Source of the DNA: JAENVT01 sp040006755
Lineage (GTDB): Bacteria > Actinomycetota > Acidimicrobiia > Acidimicrobiales > Ilumatobacteraceae
Direction of reading: 5' to 3'
Length of the DNA: 64,000 bases
Assembly: GCA_040006755.1 (NCBI GenBank)
Contig: JBDTWJ010000001.1
Span: 1 to 64,000, forward strand
The notes below the pieces were generated by a model. The model worked only from the letters and a program-made list of their open reading frames with translations, was not told the origin of the DNA and made no database searches. This document shows positions 8,253-17,331 of the stretch, piece by piece. The position numbers were made by a program, and so were the translations under genes. How positions within the stretch are numbered: position 1 is the stretch's first letter; each line of letters begins with the position of its first letter.

Positions 8253-9598
8253 CCGATCACGCGGTCGGCTCGTTCCGTGTCGACGGCACCTACCGTCGAC
8301 ACGATGCTGTGGTGATCGCCGGATCGCCGCTGCGACTCTTCCGACTGTCACCCGCCGGCCAACGAATCGTCGAGGCGATCGAGCAGCATCAGCCTCTTCC
8401 GGCCCGACACGGCCGGTTGACCGATCGGCTCGTCGAGGCAGGCGCCATCCATCCTGTACACAAGGAGTCGACGTTCGCCACGAACGATGTCACCATCGTG
8501 GTTCCCGCGTTCGAGGCCGAGCCGCCGTTGATCCCCCATGACGGCGAGGTGATCGTCGTCGACGACGGCAGCACGCCGGCCCTGTCGACGCACAGACGAC
8601 CGACGATTCGCCTGTCCGTCAACCGCGGCCCTGCTGCGGCGCGCAACGCGGGCCTCGCAGAAGTGACGACATCTCTCGTTGCGTTCGTGGACACCGATGT
8701 GGATCTCGACGACGACTGGTTGGATGCGTTGCTGCCACACTTCAACGATCCACGGGTCGCACTCGTCGCGCCGCGGGTTCTCTCGACCGACGCGCCAACG
8801 ATCATCGGCGAATACGAATCGGTGCGATCACCGCTCGACCTCGGCGACCAGCCAGCACGAATCGCTGCCGGAAGTCGGGTCAGCTACGTACCTGGCGCGG
8901 CGCTGGTCGTTCGCACCGACATGCTGCGAGCAATCGGTGGGTTCGACGAAGCATTCCGCACCGGAGAAGATGTCGACATGGTGTGGCGACTGATCGAGGC
9001 CGGCCACCGCTGTCGCTACGAGCCTTCGAGCATCGTGCACCATCGACCGAGGTCGACCGGTGCTGCATGGCTCATCCAACGAGTGACGTATGGTCGATCG
9101 GCGGCACCGCTCGATCGCAAGCATCCCGGTGCCGTCGCCCCGCTGCGGATCAGTGGATGGAGCGCGGCAGTGTGGGCCCTGGTGTTGATGCGCCGGCCCG
9201 TCACGGCCATGGGCGTCGCGGCCGGAACCACTGTTGCGCTGCACCGCAAACTCCCCGACATTCCCAAGGCGGAATCCATTCGGCTCGCGGGTCTCGGTCA
9301 CCTCTATGCCGGTCGCCAAGTGGCCAATGCCATCACACGCGTGTGGTGGCCGCTGGCGTTGGTCGCGGCGATGTTCGTACGCCGACTGCGAGCTCCGCTG
9401 TTCGCTGCGGCGACCATCCCGGCGCTGCTCGACTGGTTCGGCAACCGCGGATCCGGCAATGCCGCGCAGCACGTCGCCCTACGGGTCGTCGACGACATGG
9501 CCTACGGAACCGGCGTGTGGATCGGATCGATCGAGCAGCGCAGCCTTGGCGCCTTGGCGCCGAAGCTCACGAATTGGCCTGGACGAGCGCCCGGTTGA
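8249..9598 (+). CDS. mftF: Mycofactocin glycosyltransferase (MftF)
   Basis: 449-residue protein with an N-terminal region characteristic of MftF (VVIAGSPLRLFRLSPAGQRIVEAI), then a GT-A family 2 glycosyltransferase domain. Visible are DVTIVVPAFEAEPPL, VIVVDDGST, the NRGPAAARNAGLAEV loop and the metal-binding FVDTDVDLDDDWLD. The C-terminus has hydrophobic stretches (LALVAAMFVRRLRAPLF) that may attach it to the membrane. MftF adds beta-1,4-glucose units to premycofactocin. ATG 8249 overlaps the mftE stop; ATG 8240 is an alternative. Confidence 0.88.
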   Translation: MTDHAVGSFRVDGTYRRHDAVVIAGSPLRLFRLSPAGQRIVEAIEQHQPLPARHGRLTDRLVEAGAIHPVHKESTFATNDVTIVVPAFEAEPPLIPHDGEVIVVDDGSTPALSTHRRPTIRLSVNRGPAAARNAGLAEVTTSLVAFVDTDVDLDDDWLDALLPHFNDPRVALVAPRVLSTDAPTIIGEYESVRSPLDLGDQPARIAAGSRVSYVPGAALVVRTDMLRAIGGFDEAFRTGEDVDMVWRLIEAGHRCRYEPSSIVHHRPRSTGAAWLIQRVTYGRSAAPLDRKHPGAVAPLRISGWSAAVWALVLMRRPVTAMGVAAGTTVALHRKLPDIPKAESIRLAGLGHLYAGRQVANAITRVWWPLALVAAMFVRRLRAPLFAAATIPALLDWFGNRGSGNAAQHVALRVVDDMAYGTGVWIGSIEQRSLGALAPKLTNWPGRAPG

Positions 9599-10145
9599 GG
9601 TCGTTGCACTCGGCGCACACATCCGCGGGAATGAGTCCCGAGCGCATCAAGCCGTTGAACGCCAGGCAGCCGAGGCACATGGCGAACACGGATTCCAACG
9701 TTGCCGCGACGACGAGGCCGCCGATCAGCACGTACGAAACTGGATGTGCCCCCAGGCTCCACGCGAGCAGTGCGCCGCCACTGAACCCGAGGCCGATGGC
9801 CTGAGCGAACCGTTTCGGTGGGCCGGGAACGAAGCGATGCTCCATGTCGAGTCGCGGTGTCACGAATCGGGTGACCAACTGGCCCAACGGGCTGAACCTC
9901 GGGCCCGACAGAACCCGCGCGAGGAATCCATACGCCAGCGGAACGAGCACCCACCACTGCCGGATGGCGAGGAACGCAACGCCTTGCGCGCACACCCCGC
10001 CGGCTACCAATCTCGCCGACGTCTCGTTGACCGGATTCGGAAAGCTCAGCAGCTTGCGCAAGACAAAGAGGTTAGTCCGATAAATCCGATCGGACAACTC
10101 AGGATTCGCGATCGAGCGGGCTCGGTGCAGCACGTACAGCAGCAC
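9567..10145 (-). CDS. DUF4395 membrane protein
   Basis: Up to 192 residues. The family hallmark FPNPVNETSARLVAGG is followed by hydrophobic helices, YGFLARVLSGPRFSPLG, PPKRFAQAIGLGFSGGAL and MCLGCLAFNGLMRSGLIPADVCAEC. The role is unknown; family members often sit near thioredoxin or rhodanese genes, and the CxxC-type pairs at the C-terminus hint at redox or metal binding. GTG 10145 gives the longest form, but relatives start close to the FPNPVNE motif, so a TTG near 10064 is possible. The 3' end overlaps that of mftF by 32 bases in convergent orientation. Confidence 0.8.
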   Translation of the reverse strand: MLLYVLHRARSIANPELSDRIYRTNLFVLRKLLSFPNPVNETSARLVAGGVCAQGVAFLAIRQWWVLVPLAYGFLARVLSGPRFSPLGQLVTRFVTPRLDMEHRFVPGPPKRFAQAIGLGFSGGALLAWSLGAHPVSYVLIGGLVVAATLESVFAMCLGCLAFNGLMRSGLIPADVCAECNDLNRALVQANS

Positions 10146-10168
10146 CGAGCAGTACGGTTTGTGGCGTC

Positions 10169-11113
10169 ATGGCTCTGCGTCTCACCGTTCAGCGCGCCGC
10201 ATGGCATGCCCACATCGACTCCATCGCCGGCATGGTTGACGGGCTGGTGCCAGTGGTGAAGGGCAACGGCTACGGATTCGGACGCGCAACGCTGCATCCC
10301 CTGGTCAAGAGCCTGTCCGACTACGTCTGCGTCGGCACCGTCTACGAGCTCGACAGCGTGGGCGAGCGGGTCACTCCCGTCGTGCTGACTCCCTCGCCCG
10401 CACCGCCACCGTCCATCGCCGCAACCCCAATCCTGACCGTCGGGTCGCTGCGCAACGTCGAAGCCTTGGCCGGTTGGCGCGGCCGTGTCATCGTCAAGTT
10501 GCAATCATCGATGCGCCGCTATGGCGCAACGCCCGACGAGATGCCCGATCTCGTGTCGGCGGCGGTCGCGGCCGACCTGGATGTTGTCGGGTACTCCTTG
10601 CACCTGCCGTTAGCCGGCAGCGACGCCGATCGGGTGCTCGAAATCGAAGCGTGGCTGGAGCTGATCGACGACCAGCAGCCACTGTGGCTCAGCCACCTGC
10701 AACCGCAGTCGTACGCCGATCTTCGTGTGCGACGTCCCGAGCGGCAGTTCCGGCTGCGGCTGGGCACCTCTCTGTGGCACGGCGACAAGTCGTTCCTGCA
10801 CCTCCACACCGACGTTGCTGCCGTGCAATCGGTTCGGGCGGGTGAGCATGCCGGCTATCGCCAGGTCGAGGTGACCGACGACGGGCACCTTGTGCTGGTC
10901 GGAGCAGGATCCGCGCACGGTGTGGCCGCATTGCCCGATGGCGCCAGCCCGTTCCACTTCGAGCGCACTCGCATGGCGCTGCTCGAGCCGCCGCACATGC
11001 ACACGTCGATGCTGGTAGCCCCCGACGACCGCCCGTGTCCCGCCGTGGGTGATCGGGTTGATGTTCAACGACCCCTCATCTCGGCGCTGATCGACGAGAT
11101 CGAGTGGGTGTGA
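10169..11113 (+). CDS. Alanine racemase-like PLP protein
   Basis: 314 residues, shorter than the usual ~370 for Alr. The PLP-binding lysine is in VPVVKGNGYGFGR near residue 30, and the barrel continues through VIVKLQSSMRRYGATPDEM (the Met-Arg phosphate-contact motif) and the RLRLGTSLWHGDK segment. The C-terminal beta domain is present but reduced; AGYRQV may correspond to the region of the second catalytic tyrosine. It could supply D-amino acids for the cell wall or be a divergent paralogue with another substrate. Divergent from the DUF4395 gene with only 23 bases between them. Confidence 0.78.
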   Translation: MALRLTVQRAAWHAHIDSIAGMVDGLVPVVKGNGYGFGRATLHPLVKSLSDYVCVGTVYELDSVGERVTPVVLTPSPAPPPSIAATPILTVGSLRNVEALAGWRGRVIVKLQSSMRRYGATPDEMPDLVSAAVAADLDVVGYSLHLPLAGSDADRVLEIEAWLELIDDQQPLWLSHLQPQSYADLRVRRPERQFRLRLGTSLWHGDKSFLHLHTDVAAVQSVRAGEHAGYRQVEVTDDGHLVLVGAGSAHGVAALPDGASPFHFERTRMALLEPPHMHTSMLVAPDDRPCPAVGDRVDVQRPLISALIDEIEWV

Positions 11114-12234
11114 CCACGACTTCGACCGACCGGGTCATCGATCTCGACGTCACCAGAGCGATCGCCCTCATAGGCGTCGCCGTCATGAACTATCACGGAT
11201 ACCTGATACTTCTCGGTGGCCCTGTCGGCACGTCGGCGATCAACCACTTCTTCGATCCGTGGATGGGCCCGCTGTCGACACGGTTCGCGGCAACGTTCGT
11301 GGTGATCGCCGGGATGGGCATCAGCCTGATGACCAACCGGGGGCGGCTCACCGGCGACCGCCTCCGACGAAGCGCCGATCGGTGGACGCTGTTACGCCGC
11401 GGGTTCCTGCTCTACTGCTTCGGGTTCTTTCTCGAATGGATCTGGAATGGAACGATCCTGTTCTTCTACGGCGCGTACTTCATCGTCGGTGCGCTGCTGT
11501 TCCTGTTGCGCACGCGGTGGCTCGTCCTGATCGGCTTCGTCGCGGCTGTCGCTGCAGCGGCGATCCAGTGGTGGGCGCTCGAAGCCGCCCACGACACGAG
11601 TTGGCTGTTGGAGGGTTGGTACACCCAGAGGCCATACCGATCGCCGCAACGTCTGTTGTTCGACACGTTCGTCAATGGCACACACCCTCTGCTGCCGTGG
11701 CTGGCGTTCGTCTGCGCCGGCATGGTGATCGGTCGGTACCTACCCCTGCGACCGTCGATGCGTCGAGCGCTCGCCTTCCTCGGAGTGATGATGGTCGCAG
11801 GAACGTACCTGGCCAAGTCAATCTTCGCGGACACACCCCTGCGCGAGCGGATGTTGGCAACCGATCCATTCAGCCGCAGTCTCAACTACACGGTGTGCGC
11901 CCTGGGATCGGCGCTCACCGCCTTCTGCGTCATCGGCTGGATCGCCAGCGCCACGAGTACCAACGTGGTCACGCGCTCGCTCGCGTCGGCCGGCCGCACA
12001 ACGCTGACGATCTACGTGGCGCATGTGCTCGTGTTCAACGCGCTCGTCACTCGATGGCATCTGATCAAGCCCGCCGGTCTCGACGTGGCCCTCGTGTTCT
12101 CGGGAGTGTTCTGGCTCGTGGCGGTCACAGCCGCGGCATGGTGGCAACGCCGCTTCCGGATCGGTCCCGCGGAGTGGTTCTACCGCAGGTTTGGCGGCGG
12201 CATCATGCCCGCGGAACCTACAGCACCTCGCTGA
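11104..12234 (+). CDS. DUF1624/DUF418-type polytopic membrane protein
   Basis: 376-residue protein with about ten hydrophobic helices. The N-terminus (RVIDLDVTRAIALIGVAVMNY) resembles DUF1624 / heparan-alpha-glucosaminide acetyltransferase-like proteins. The C-terminus (SAGRTTLTIYVAHVLVF ... RIGPAEWFYRRF) is a DUF418 signature. Such proteins are thought to act as membrane acyltransferases; the substrate is unknown. GTG 11104 overlaps the racemase-like gene by ten bases, and GTG 11110 is an alternative. A link with cell-wall modification is possible given the racemase-like neighbour. Confidence 0.85.
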   Translation: MGVTTTSTDRVIDLDVTRAIALIGVAVMNYHGYLILLGGPVGTSAINHFFDPWMGPLSTRFAATFVVIAGMGISLMTNRGRLTGDRLRRSADRWTLLRRGFLLYCFGFFLEWIWNGTILFFYGAYFIVGALLFLLRTRWLVLIGFVAAVAAAAIQWWALEAAHDTSWLLEGWYTQRPYRSPQRLLFDTFVNGTHPLLPWLAFVCAGMVIGRYLPLRPSMRRALAFLGVMMVAGTYLAKSIFADTPLRERMLATDPFSRSLNYTVCALGSALTAFCVIGWIASATSTNVVTRSLASAGRTTLTIYVAHVLVFNALVTRWHLIKPAGLDVALVFSGVFWLVAVTAAAWWQRRFRIGPAEWFYRRFGGGIMPAEPTAPR

Positions 12235-13090
12235 AGGTGTCGCACTGGCTCGCGTCGCCGGAGTTGAAGCCGCGCGTGAACCATGCCTGCCGCTGCTCGG
12301 CGGAGCCGTGTGTCCAAGCTTCTTCGTTGACGCGGCCCTGCGTCTTCTGCTGAATGCGATCGTCACCGACCGCGGCGGCAGCGTCGAGCGCCTCTTTGAT
12401 CTCGGCAGCGCTGTCGAGTTGGCCACGCGCTGCGACGTCGCCCACCCAAATCCCTGCAAAGCAGTCGGCCTGCAGCTCCATCGCGATCGAATACTGATTG
12501 GCGCGACCAGGGTCGTTCTGCTGCGCTTGCTGGACCTGGTCGTTGATGCCGACCAGGTTCTGCACGTGGTGCCCGTATTCGTGAGCAACGATGTACTGCT
12601 CGGCGAGGTCGGCGGTCGTACCCACCAACTGCTGCTCGAGTTGTTGCATGAAGCCGAGATCGAGATAGACGAAGTGATCTACGGGGCAGTAGAACGGCCC
12701 GACCTGCGATGTCGCCTGCCCGCAAGCCGTATCGACCGCATCGGTGAAGAACACCGTCTTGGTCACCTCGTAGGTGGTGTTGAAGAACCGTGGAAGGTTC
12801 GCTTGCCAGTACGTCTGCACATCCTCGGTCGCGCCACAGATGACCTGTTCGAGCGCGTCGTCACACGTGCCGGCGACAGCGCCGGACTTGTCCTGTGGCT
12901 GGGGCACGCTCGTCGCGTTGTTGCTTCCGCTGAGCAGCTTCGGCAAGAAGATCGAGGCAAGCAGCACGATGAGCCCGAGCACACCGCCACCGGCCTTGAT
13001 GGGGATGCCCAATCCGCCGCCGCCAAGGGCACCGCCACTTCCACGACGATCGTCGATCATCGACGAGTTGCCGCTGCGAATCTTCGTCAT
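12218..13090 (-). CDS. Neutral zinc metallopeptidase (YpfJ family)
   Basis: 290 residues. The zinc-binding catalytic motif HEYGHH is at 170-175, with AMELQADCFAGIW downstream carrying the third ligand, as in the 'putative neutral zinc metallopeptidase' family. One transmembrane segment at about 33-53 follows a glycine-rich N-terminus, so the peptidase domain is probably extracytoplasmic. Cysteines at 76, 85, 123 and 135 may form disulfides. A very strong ribosome site AGGAGGA (13097-13103) lies six bases before the ATG. Convergent, slightly overlapping, with the DUF418 gene. Natural substrate unknown. Confidence 0.92.
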   Translation of the reverse strand: MTKIRSGNSSMIDDRRGSGGALGGGGLGIPIKAGGGVLGLIVLLASIFLPKLLSGSNNATSVPQPQDKSGAVAGTCDDALEQVICGATEDVQTYWQANLPRFFNTTYEVTKTVFFTDAVDTACGQATSQVGPFYCPVDHFVYLDLGFMQQLEQQLVGTTADLAEQYIVAHEYGHHVQNLVGINDQVQQAQQNDPGRANQYSIAMELQADCFAGIWVGDVAARGQLDSAAEIKEALDAAAAVGDDRIQQKTQGRVNEEAWTHGSAEQRQAWFTRGFNSGDASQCDTFSEVL

Positions 13091-13113
13091 ACCGGTTCCT
13101 CCTGATTGCGAGA

Positions 13114-13133
13114 CGCGGCAGCCGTTTGCCGCG
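13114..13133 (-). terminator. Short GC-rich hairpin after the ROK gene
   Basis: CGCGGCA (13114-13120) and its complement (13127-13133) form a 7-bp stem with a 6-base loop. It lies between the ROK stop and the metallopeptidase ribosome site. There is no U-run, so termination here is only a possibility. Confidence 0.4.
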
Positions 13134-13150
13134 ACGATCTGATCGGTGAG

Positions 13151-14056
13151 TCATTCACGGGGCCGGCCTGCCCTGCGAAGCCCGCGGACGCCAACAGCAC
13201 CGGCGCCGATCAGCGGGCCGCGCCCGCCGAGTCGGGCCGGGATGATCCTGGCGCTGCGGCTGAACGACAGCCGGGCGTGCTCGTCGAGCGTCTCCTGCGC
13301 CGAGTTGAAGAATGTGGCTCCGAATCCCAACGCGACAGAGCCACCGACAACGGTGAAGTCGAGATCGAGCAGGTTGCAAACGGATGCGACCGCCCGACCC
13401 ACAAGACGACCTGTGCGTTGCATGATCTCGTACGTCGGCTCGCGGTGTGTCCTGCCGGTGATCGCTTCGATGGCCGGGCCCGAAGCTTCGGCATCGAGAC
13501 AACCACGCGAACCGCATAAGCATCGACGACCGTTCGGTTCGACCACGGTATGACCGACATGGCCGGCGTTACCGGTGGCGCCGTCGAGCAGTTGGCCGTT
13601 CAACACGATGCCACCTTCCACCGTCGAGGCGACCACCATGGCCAAGAAGTTATCGTGGCCTTGCGCGGCTCCCATCCATCCTTCGGCAAGTGCGAGCGCC
13701 TTCGCCCCGAGATCCCCGTACACGTTGAGACCGGTTGCGGTGGCGAGCTTGGAGCGCAGAGGGAACGAACGCCACGCAGGGATGTGCGCCGGCGACACGG
13801 CAACGACCTCTGGACGCACCGGACCCGCACAGCCCACTCCGACCGCTACCGGTCGGGAACTGTGATGTGTGCGGGCGCGCTCAAGTTGTTCCTGGGCGAT
13901 CGTGTTGAGCGAGGCGAACAGTGCTTCCGCGTTCAGCCCGAAGTCGATGTCGACGTCTTCACGATCGATGAGCTCGCCCTTCATCGTCATCAGGCCCGCC
14001 GCGAGTTTGACATCGCCGATGTCTATCGCCAGTACGACGTCGCGGGTTTCACTCAT
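13151..14056 (-). CDS. ROK family protein with atypical kinase motifs
   Basis: 301 residues, ROK fold without a helix-turn-helix, so of the sugar-kinase rather than repressor type. The cysteine motif RRCLCGSRGCLDAEASG is present and expected to bind zinc. Several usual kinase residues differ. The phosphate loop reads DIGDVKLAAG rather than DIGGTK. The GExGH substrate motif reads GNAGHVGH, replacing the glutamate by histidine. The catalytic-Asp region reads YGDLGAKALALAE rather than NDANAAALGE. It may phosphorylate an unusual sugar or have lost activity. The next gene upstream on the strand is a 2OG oxygenase. Confidence 0.83.
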   Translation of the reverse strand: MSETRDVVLAIDIGDVKLAAGLMTMKGELIDREDVDIDFGLNAEALFASLNTIAQEQLERARTHHSSRPVAVGVGCAGPVRPEVVAVSPAHIPAWRSFPLRSKLATATGLNVYGDLGAKALALAEGWMGAAQGHDNFLAMVVASTVEGGIVLNGQLLDGATGNAGHVGHTVVEPNGRRCLCGSRGCLDAEASGPAIEAITGRTHREPTYEIMQRTGRLVGRAVASVCNLLDLDFTVVGGSVALGFGATFFNSAQETLDEHARLSFSRSARIIPARLGGRGPLIGAGAVGVRGLRRAGRPRE

Positions 14057-14088
14057 CAGTGCCGCACGGTACCCGGGCCGCTGACGAA

Positions 14089-15057
14089 CTAACCGACTCT
14101 TCGAGCGGTCTCGATGAGGTTGATCTCATACAGCACCATGTCGAGTGCATCGGCACTGACCATGGCCGAGGTGCGCTGCGGATGATCAACGCTGATGCAA
14201 CTGGCCAGTGGTGTCAGCAGGGTCCACGGTGTCGGGTGACAGAACTGCACCACGCTGTAGCGATCGCCGGTGTAGCCGGTCGAGGCGACGACGCGATGAA
14301 TTCCCGTGGGTATCACGCCGTTGGTCATCCGTTCGAGCATCATGCCGGTGTTGATGATGACCTGACCCTCGGGTGCCACCGCGTCGACCCATTCGTCGCC
14401 GACCTTGACCTGCAATCCGGGAGCCGTTGAGCGCGGAAGGGCGGTGATGAGGTTGATGTCTCCGTGCTCGCCGGCCCACACGTGCGTGCCGCCAGGCGAT
14501 TCGGTCATCGGTGGGTAGCGAATGGCCCGCGTCAGCGTCGCACCGTTGTGTGTCATCTCGTCGAAGAGTGATTCGTGACAGCCGATCGACTCGGCGATGA
14601 CGCGAAGAAATCGGCGCTGGAGGTCCTCGATGCGATCGTGGAACAGCATCAGCAACTCCCCCGCGCCGGGAATCGCAGACTCGGGCAGCACCTGTTCTCC
14701 GTAGCGATGCGGATAACGCTGACGAAGTGGATGCCCGTCCGGTAGCTCTGCGCCCCAGTTGAGCATCTCCTTCCAATCGGGAACATCGCTCGACGCCGCG
14801 GTCTCGACCAGCAGGCCGGTGTACCCGGTCTGCCCGTGACTCTCGGGGGCAACGAACTGCTGCTTGACCTCTTGGGGCAGCGAGAAGAACTTGGCAAGCA
14901 ATGCGTAGGCGGTGTCGAGCAGATCCACCGACAGGTCGTGACGGGTGTACACGAATCCAGTCGCGAGGCTTCGGCGGACACCATCGACGACCGCGGCTCG
15001 CTGTGCTGCGGTTCCCTGCTCGAACGCAAGCAGATCGACATCCAGAATGTCATCCAT
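14089..15057 (-). CDS. 2-oxoglutarate/Fe(II) dioxygenase, isopenicillin N synthase-like
   Basis: 322 residues. The iron ligands are H198 and D200 in EHGDINLITAL and H254 in TGIHRVVAS; R266 in GDRYSVV is the expected 2-oxoglutarate contact. The N-terminal region (VDGVRRSLATGFVYTRHDL, then FFSLPQEVKQQF) is typical of the plant/IPNS-like family. The start is set at the ATG before DDILDVDLLAF; a longer frame exists but adds non-family residues. Substrate not predictable; bacterial relatives act on small metabolites. It ends 32 bases before the ROK gene and may be cotranscribed with it. Confidence 0.87.
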   Translation of the reverse strand: MDDILDVDLLAFEQGTAAQRAAVVDGVRRSLATGFVYTRHDLSVDLLDTAYALLAKFFSLPQEVKQQFVAPESHGQTGYTGLLVETAASSDVPDWKEMLNWGAELPDGHPLRQRYPHRYGEQVLPESAIPGAGELLMLFHDRIEDLQRRFLRVIAESIGCHESLFDEMTHNGATLTRAIRYPPMTESPGGTHVWAGEHGDINLITALPRSTAPGLQVKVGDEWVDAVAPEGQVIINTGMMLERMTNGVIPTGIHRVVASTGYTGDRYSVVQFCHPTPWTLLTPLASCISVDHPQRTSAMVSADALDMVLYEINLIETARRVG

Positions 15058-15173
15058 CGCGCGATGGTAGTCCCCGCTCCATTCCCCCAGGTAGAGCCAC
15101 AATTTCTTGGAGCTGATCCAAACCTCGGTAACACTAGCGGCGTGTCAACTTTGTGGCGTACACGATTTCCACG

Positions 15174-15695
15174 ATGAGCGAGATGTCGGAGGCCAAGGTC
15201 GTCGCGACCATTGACTCTCTGTTTCGCGCTCATTACGGGCGTCTCGTACGTGCGCTGACGCTGGCTTGCGGCGATCGTGAAGTCGCAGCCGATGCCGTGC
15301 AAGAGGCCTTCGTGAAAGCCCATACGCACTGGCGTCGCATACAGCAATACGACGATCCTGTCGGTTGGATTCGGCGCGTCGCCATCAACCGACTGCACGA
15401 CGATCATCGCCGGCAAACTCGCAAGAGCAAAGCAATGGTGCGCCTCGCGGGCGAGCCGCAGGTCGAGTCCGTCGAGCAGCACGGCTTCGACTCCGACCTG
15501 CCCGCCCTTCTCGCGCAACTACCGAAGCAGCAGCGCCTCGCCATGGCGTTGTTCTACGTTGACGAGTTGTCGATCGCAGAGGTTGCTGGCGCGTTGGACG
15601 TCAGTGAAGGTGCAGTCAAGTCATATCTACATCAGGGCCGCGCTCGCCTTCGCAGCGTGGTAGCAAGCGGGGAGGAGGTGCATTCGGATGAGTGA
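15174..15695 (+). CDS. ECF-type RNA polymerase sigma factor
   Basis: 173 residues with both ECF domains. Region 2 reads LFRAHYGRLVRALTLACGDREVAADAVQEAFVKAH. Region 4 reads LPKQQRLAMALFYVDELSIAEVAGALDVSEGAVKSYLHQGRARLR. It overlaps the next gene by eight bases; that gene encodes a membrane protein likely to be its partner or anti-sigma factor. ATG 15174 is favoured; ATG 15183 is possible. Confidence 0.93.
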   Translation: MSEMSEAKVVATIDSLFRAHYGRLVRALTLACGDREVAADAVQEAFVKAHTHWRRIQQYDDPVGWIRRVAINRLHDDHRRQTRKSKAMVRLAGEPQVESVEQHGFDSDLPALLAQLPKQQRLAMALFYVDELSIAEVAGALDVSEGAVKSYLHQGRARLRSVVASGEEVHSDE

Positions 15696-16470
15696 GTTCC
15701 ACGATCCCGATCTGCGCCAGGAGTTGGGCCGTCTCAGCGGTCCGTATCCAGATGACAACATTGCATTCGCGGCATGGCAGCGCCGCGTCGGTCAAGTCCG
15801 GCGACGCCGCATGGTCGCCTGGACGGCCACAGCGGCGCTCTCTCTCGTGGTCGGCACGGTCGCCTTTGCGGCCGTGCAGAGCCCAGGCCGGCGCAGCGTC
15901 GTTCCGGGCGAGTCGGCAGACAGCAGCGTCAGTGTCACACTCAGAGTCGCCACCACCGAGGTGGAGGATCCGTCGACTGTTCCAGCGGCGACCGAGCCCG
16001 AGGCCAGCGAACCCACCACGTTGGCGGCCGAAACCGCGCCGCCCGTGGTCGACACGGCGGCACCCGAGACGGAGGCACCAGACGCAGCGGCTGCGCCGTC
16101 GAATGGCTCACCCCCGAAGAACAACAACGGCACACCCCCGACCCCGGCGCCATCGCGTATGACGCAGACGTTCAGCTCCGTCGGCGGCACCATCACGGTG
16201 CGCCAAGATGGCGACACGCTGACCGTGATCGCCAAGTCTCCGGCGCCCGGCTTCAGGGCCACGGAGAGCGACGACCCGGGTGACGAGGTCGACGTGGTCT
16301 TCAAGTCCGACAAGCATGAGTCGAGGATCACCGTGAAGCTCTCACACGGCGTGATGAAGTCTGACACCAACGAGAGCGAACACGATCACGACAACGATCA
16401 CCCGACCACCACCGACGGAGACAGCCACCATGGTGGCGGCGGTGACGGCAGCGGCAGCAACAAGGGCTGA
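15688..16470 (+). CDS. Membrane-anchored partner of the ECF sigma factor (putative anti-sigma)
   Basis: 260 residues. A short cytoplasmic N-terminus (about 42 residues) is followed by one transmembrane helix (about 43-63). Then comes a long Ala/Pro/Thr/Glu-rich spacer and a C-terminal beta-like module (TQTFSSVGGTITVRQDGDTLTVIAKSPAPGF). The tail is rich in His, Asp and Gly (EHDHDNDHPTTT ... SHHGGGGDGSG). I see no zinc-binding anti-sigma motif (HxxxCxxC), so the anti-sigma role rests on coupling to the sigma gene and on topology. The histidine-rich tail could sense metals. Confidence 0.7.
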   Translation: MSEFHDPDLRQELGRLSGPYPDDNIAFAAWQRRVGQVRRRRMVAWTATAALSLVVGTVAFAAVQSPGRRSVVPGESADSSVSVTLRVATTEVEDPSTVPAATEPEASEPTTLAAETAPPVVDTAAPETEAPDAAAAPSNGSPPKNNNGTPPTPAPSRMTQTFSSVGGTITVRQDGDTLTVIAKSPAPGFRATESDDPGDEVDVVFKSDKHESRITVKLSHGVMKSDTNESEHDHDNDHPTTTDGDSHHGGGGDGSGSNKG

Positions 16471-16495
16471 CCCGATCTGCTGAAATGAGCGGTTG

Positions 16496-17164
16496 GTGAA
16501 GACCGACTGGAATCCGGTGCTTCGTGCGGAGTTCGACAAGCCGTACTGGAAGGAACTGCAACAGTTCGTTGCCGATGAACGCGCCCGCCACACCGTATTC
16601 CCCCCGTCGGATCAGGTCTTCGCCGCGCTGCACCTGACGCCGTACGAATCAACACGCGTCGTGATCCTCGGCCAGGACCCGTACCACGGTCCGCAACAGG
16701 CGCATGGTCTGTGCTTTTCGGTTCAGCGCGGTGTGCAGTTGCCGCCCTCGCTGGTCAACATCTACAAAGAACTGCGCGACGACCTCGGCATCGAGACACC
16801 GGACCACGGCAACCTCGCGTCCTGGGCTCGCCAGGGCGTGCTGATGCTCAACACCAGCCTCACCGTGCGCTCGGGTGTTGCTGCCTCGCACCAGGGCAAG
16901 GGTTGGGAGATCTTTACCGACGAAGTGCTGCGAACCGTCAACAACAAGCCGGGCCGTGTCGTGTTCATCCTGTGGGGCGCGCACGCCCGCAAGAAGAAAG
17001 CGCTGATCGATCTCTCCCGGCACTCGGTGATCGAATCTGCGCATCCGTCACCACTCAGCGCCAACAACGGTTTCTTCGGTAGCAAGCCCTTCAGCCGCAC
17101 CAACGCGGCCCTCGATGAGGCCGGCTTGCAAACGATCGAGTGGCGCCTCCCACCGAATCCATAG
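16496..17164 (+). CDS. ung: Uracil-DNA glycosylase, family 1
   Basis: Removes uracil from DNA in base-excision repair. 222 residues. The water-activating motif GQDPYHGP is at 59-66 (catalytic D61), and the minor-groove loop HPSPLSANNGFFGS is near the C-terminus. VLMLNTSLTVRSG and VFILWGAHARKKK are further family motifs. GTG 16496 or TTG 16493 are the only sensible starts. Confidence 0.97.
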   Translation: MKTDWNPVLRAEFDKPYWKELQQFVADERARHTVFPPSDQVFAALHLTPYESTRVVILGQDPYHGPQQAHGLCFSVQRGVQLPPSLVNIYKELRDDLGIETPDHGNLASWARQGVLMLNTSLTVRSGVAASHQGKGWEIFTDEVLRTVNNKPGRVVFILWGAHARKKKALIDLSRHSVIESAHPSPLSANNGFFGSKPFSRTNAALDEAGLQTIEWRLPPNP

Positions 17165-17331
17165 GGTTTGTGGAGGTCAGCCAGCTGAGCTCGGATAGTC
17201 GCCTGGTGCCTCACCGAGTGGTGAAGAGGTTGTAGGAGGTGTAGATGGACACGGCTCCAGTGACACCCGGGCGCCGCACGCCGCGACCGTAGCGGGATGC
17301 CTCGCACGACGGCGTCGCGTGCATTCAGCGT

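Noticed and set aside
10169..11113. Reading the PLP protein as the housekeeping alanine racemase alr
   Set aside because: It is about 50 residues short and its second domain is reduced, so I kept the cautious name.
17214..17325. 37-codon minus-strand frame ending in TGAVSIYTSYNLFTTR
   Set aside because: It looks protein-like at the end but is too short and has no recognisable family or ribosome site; it could be a gene relic but I cannot support it.
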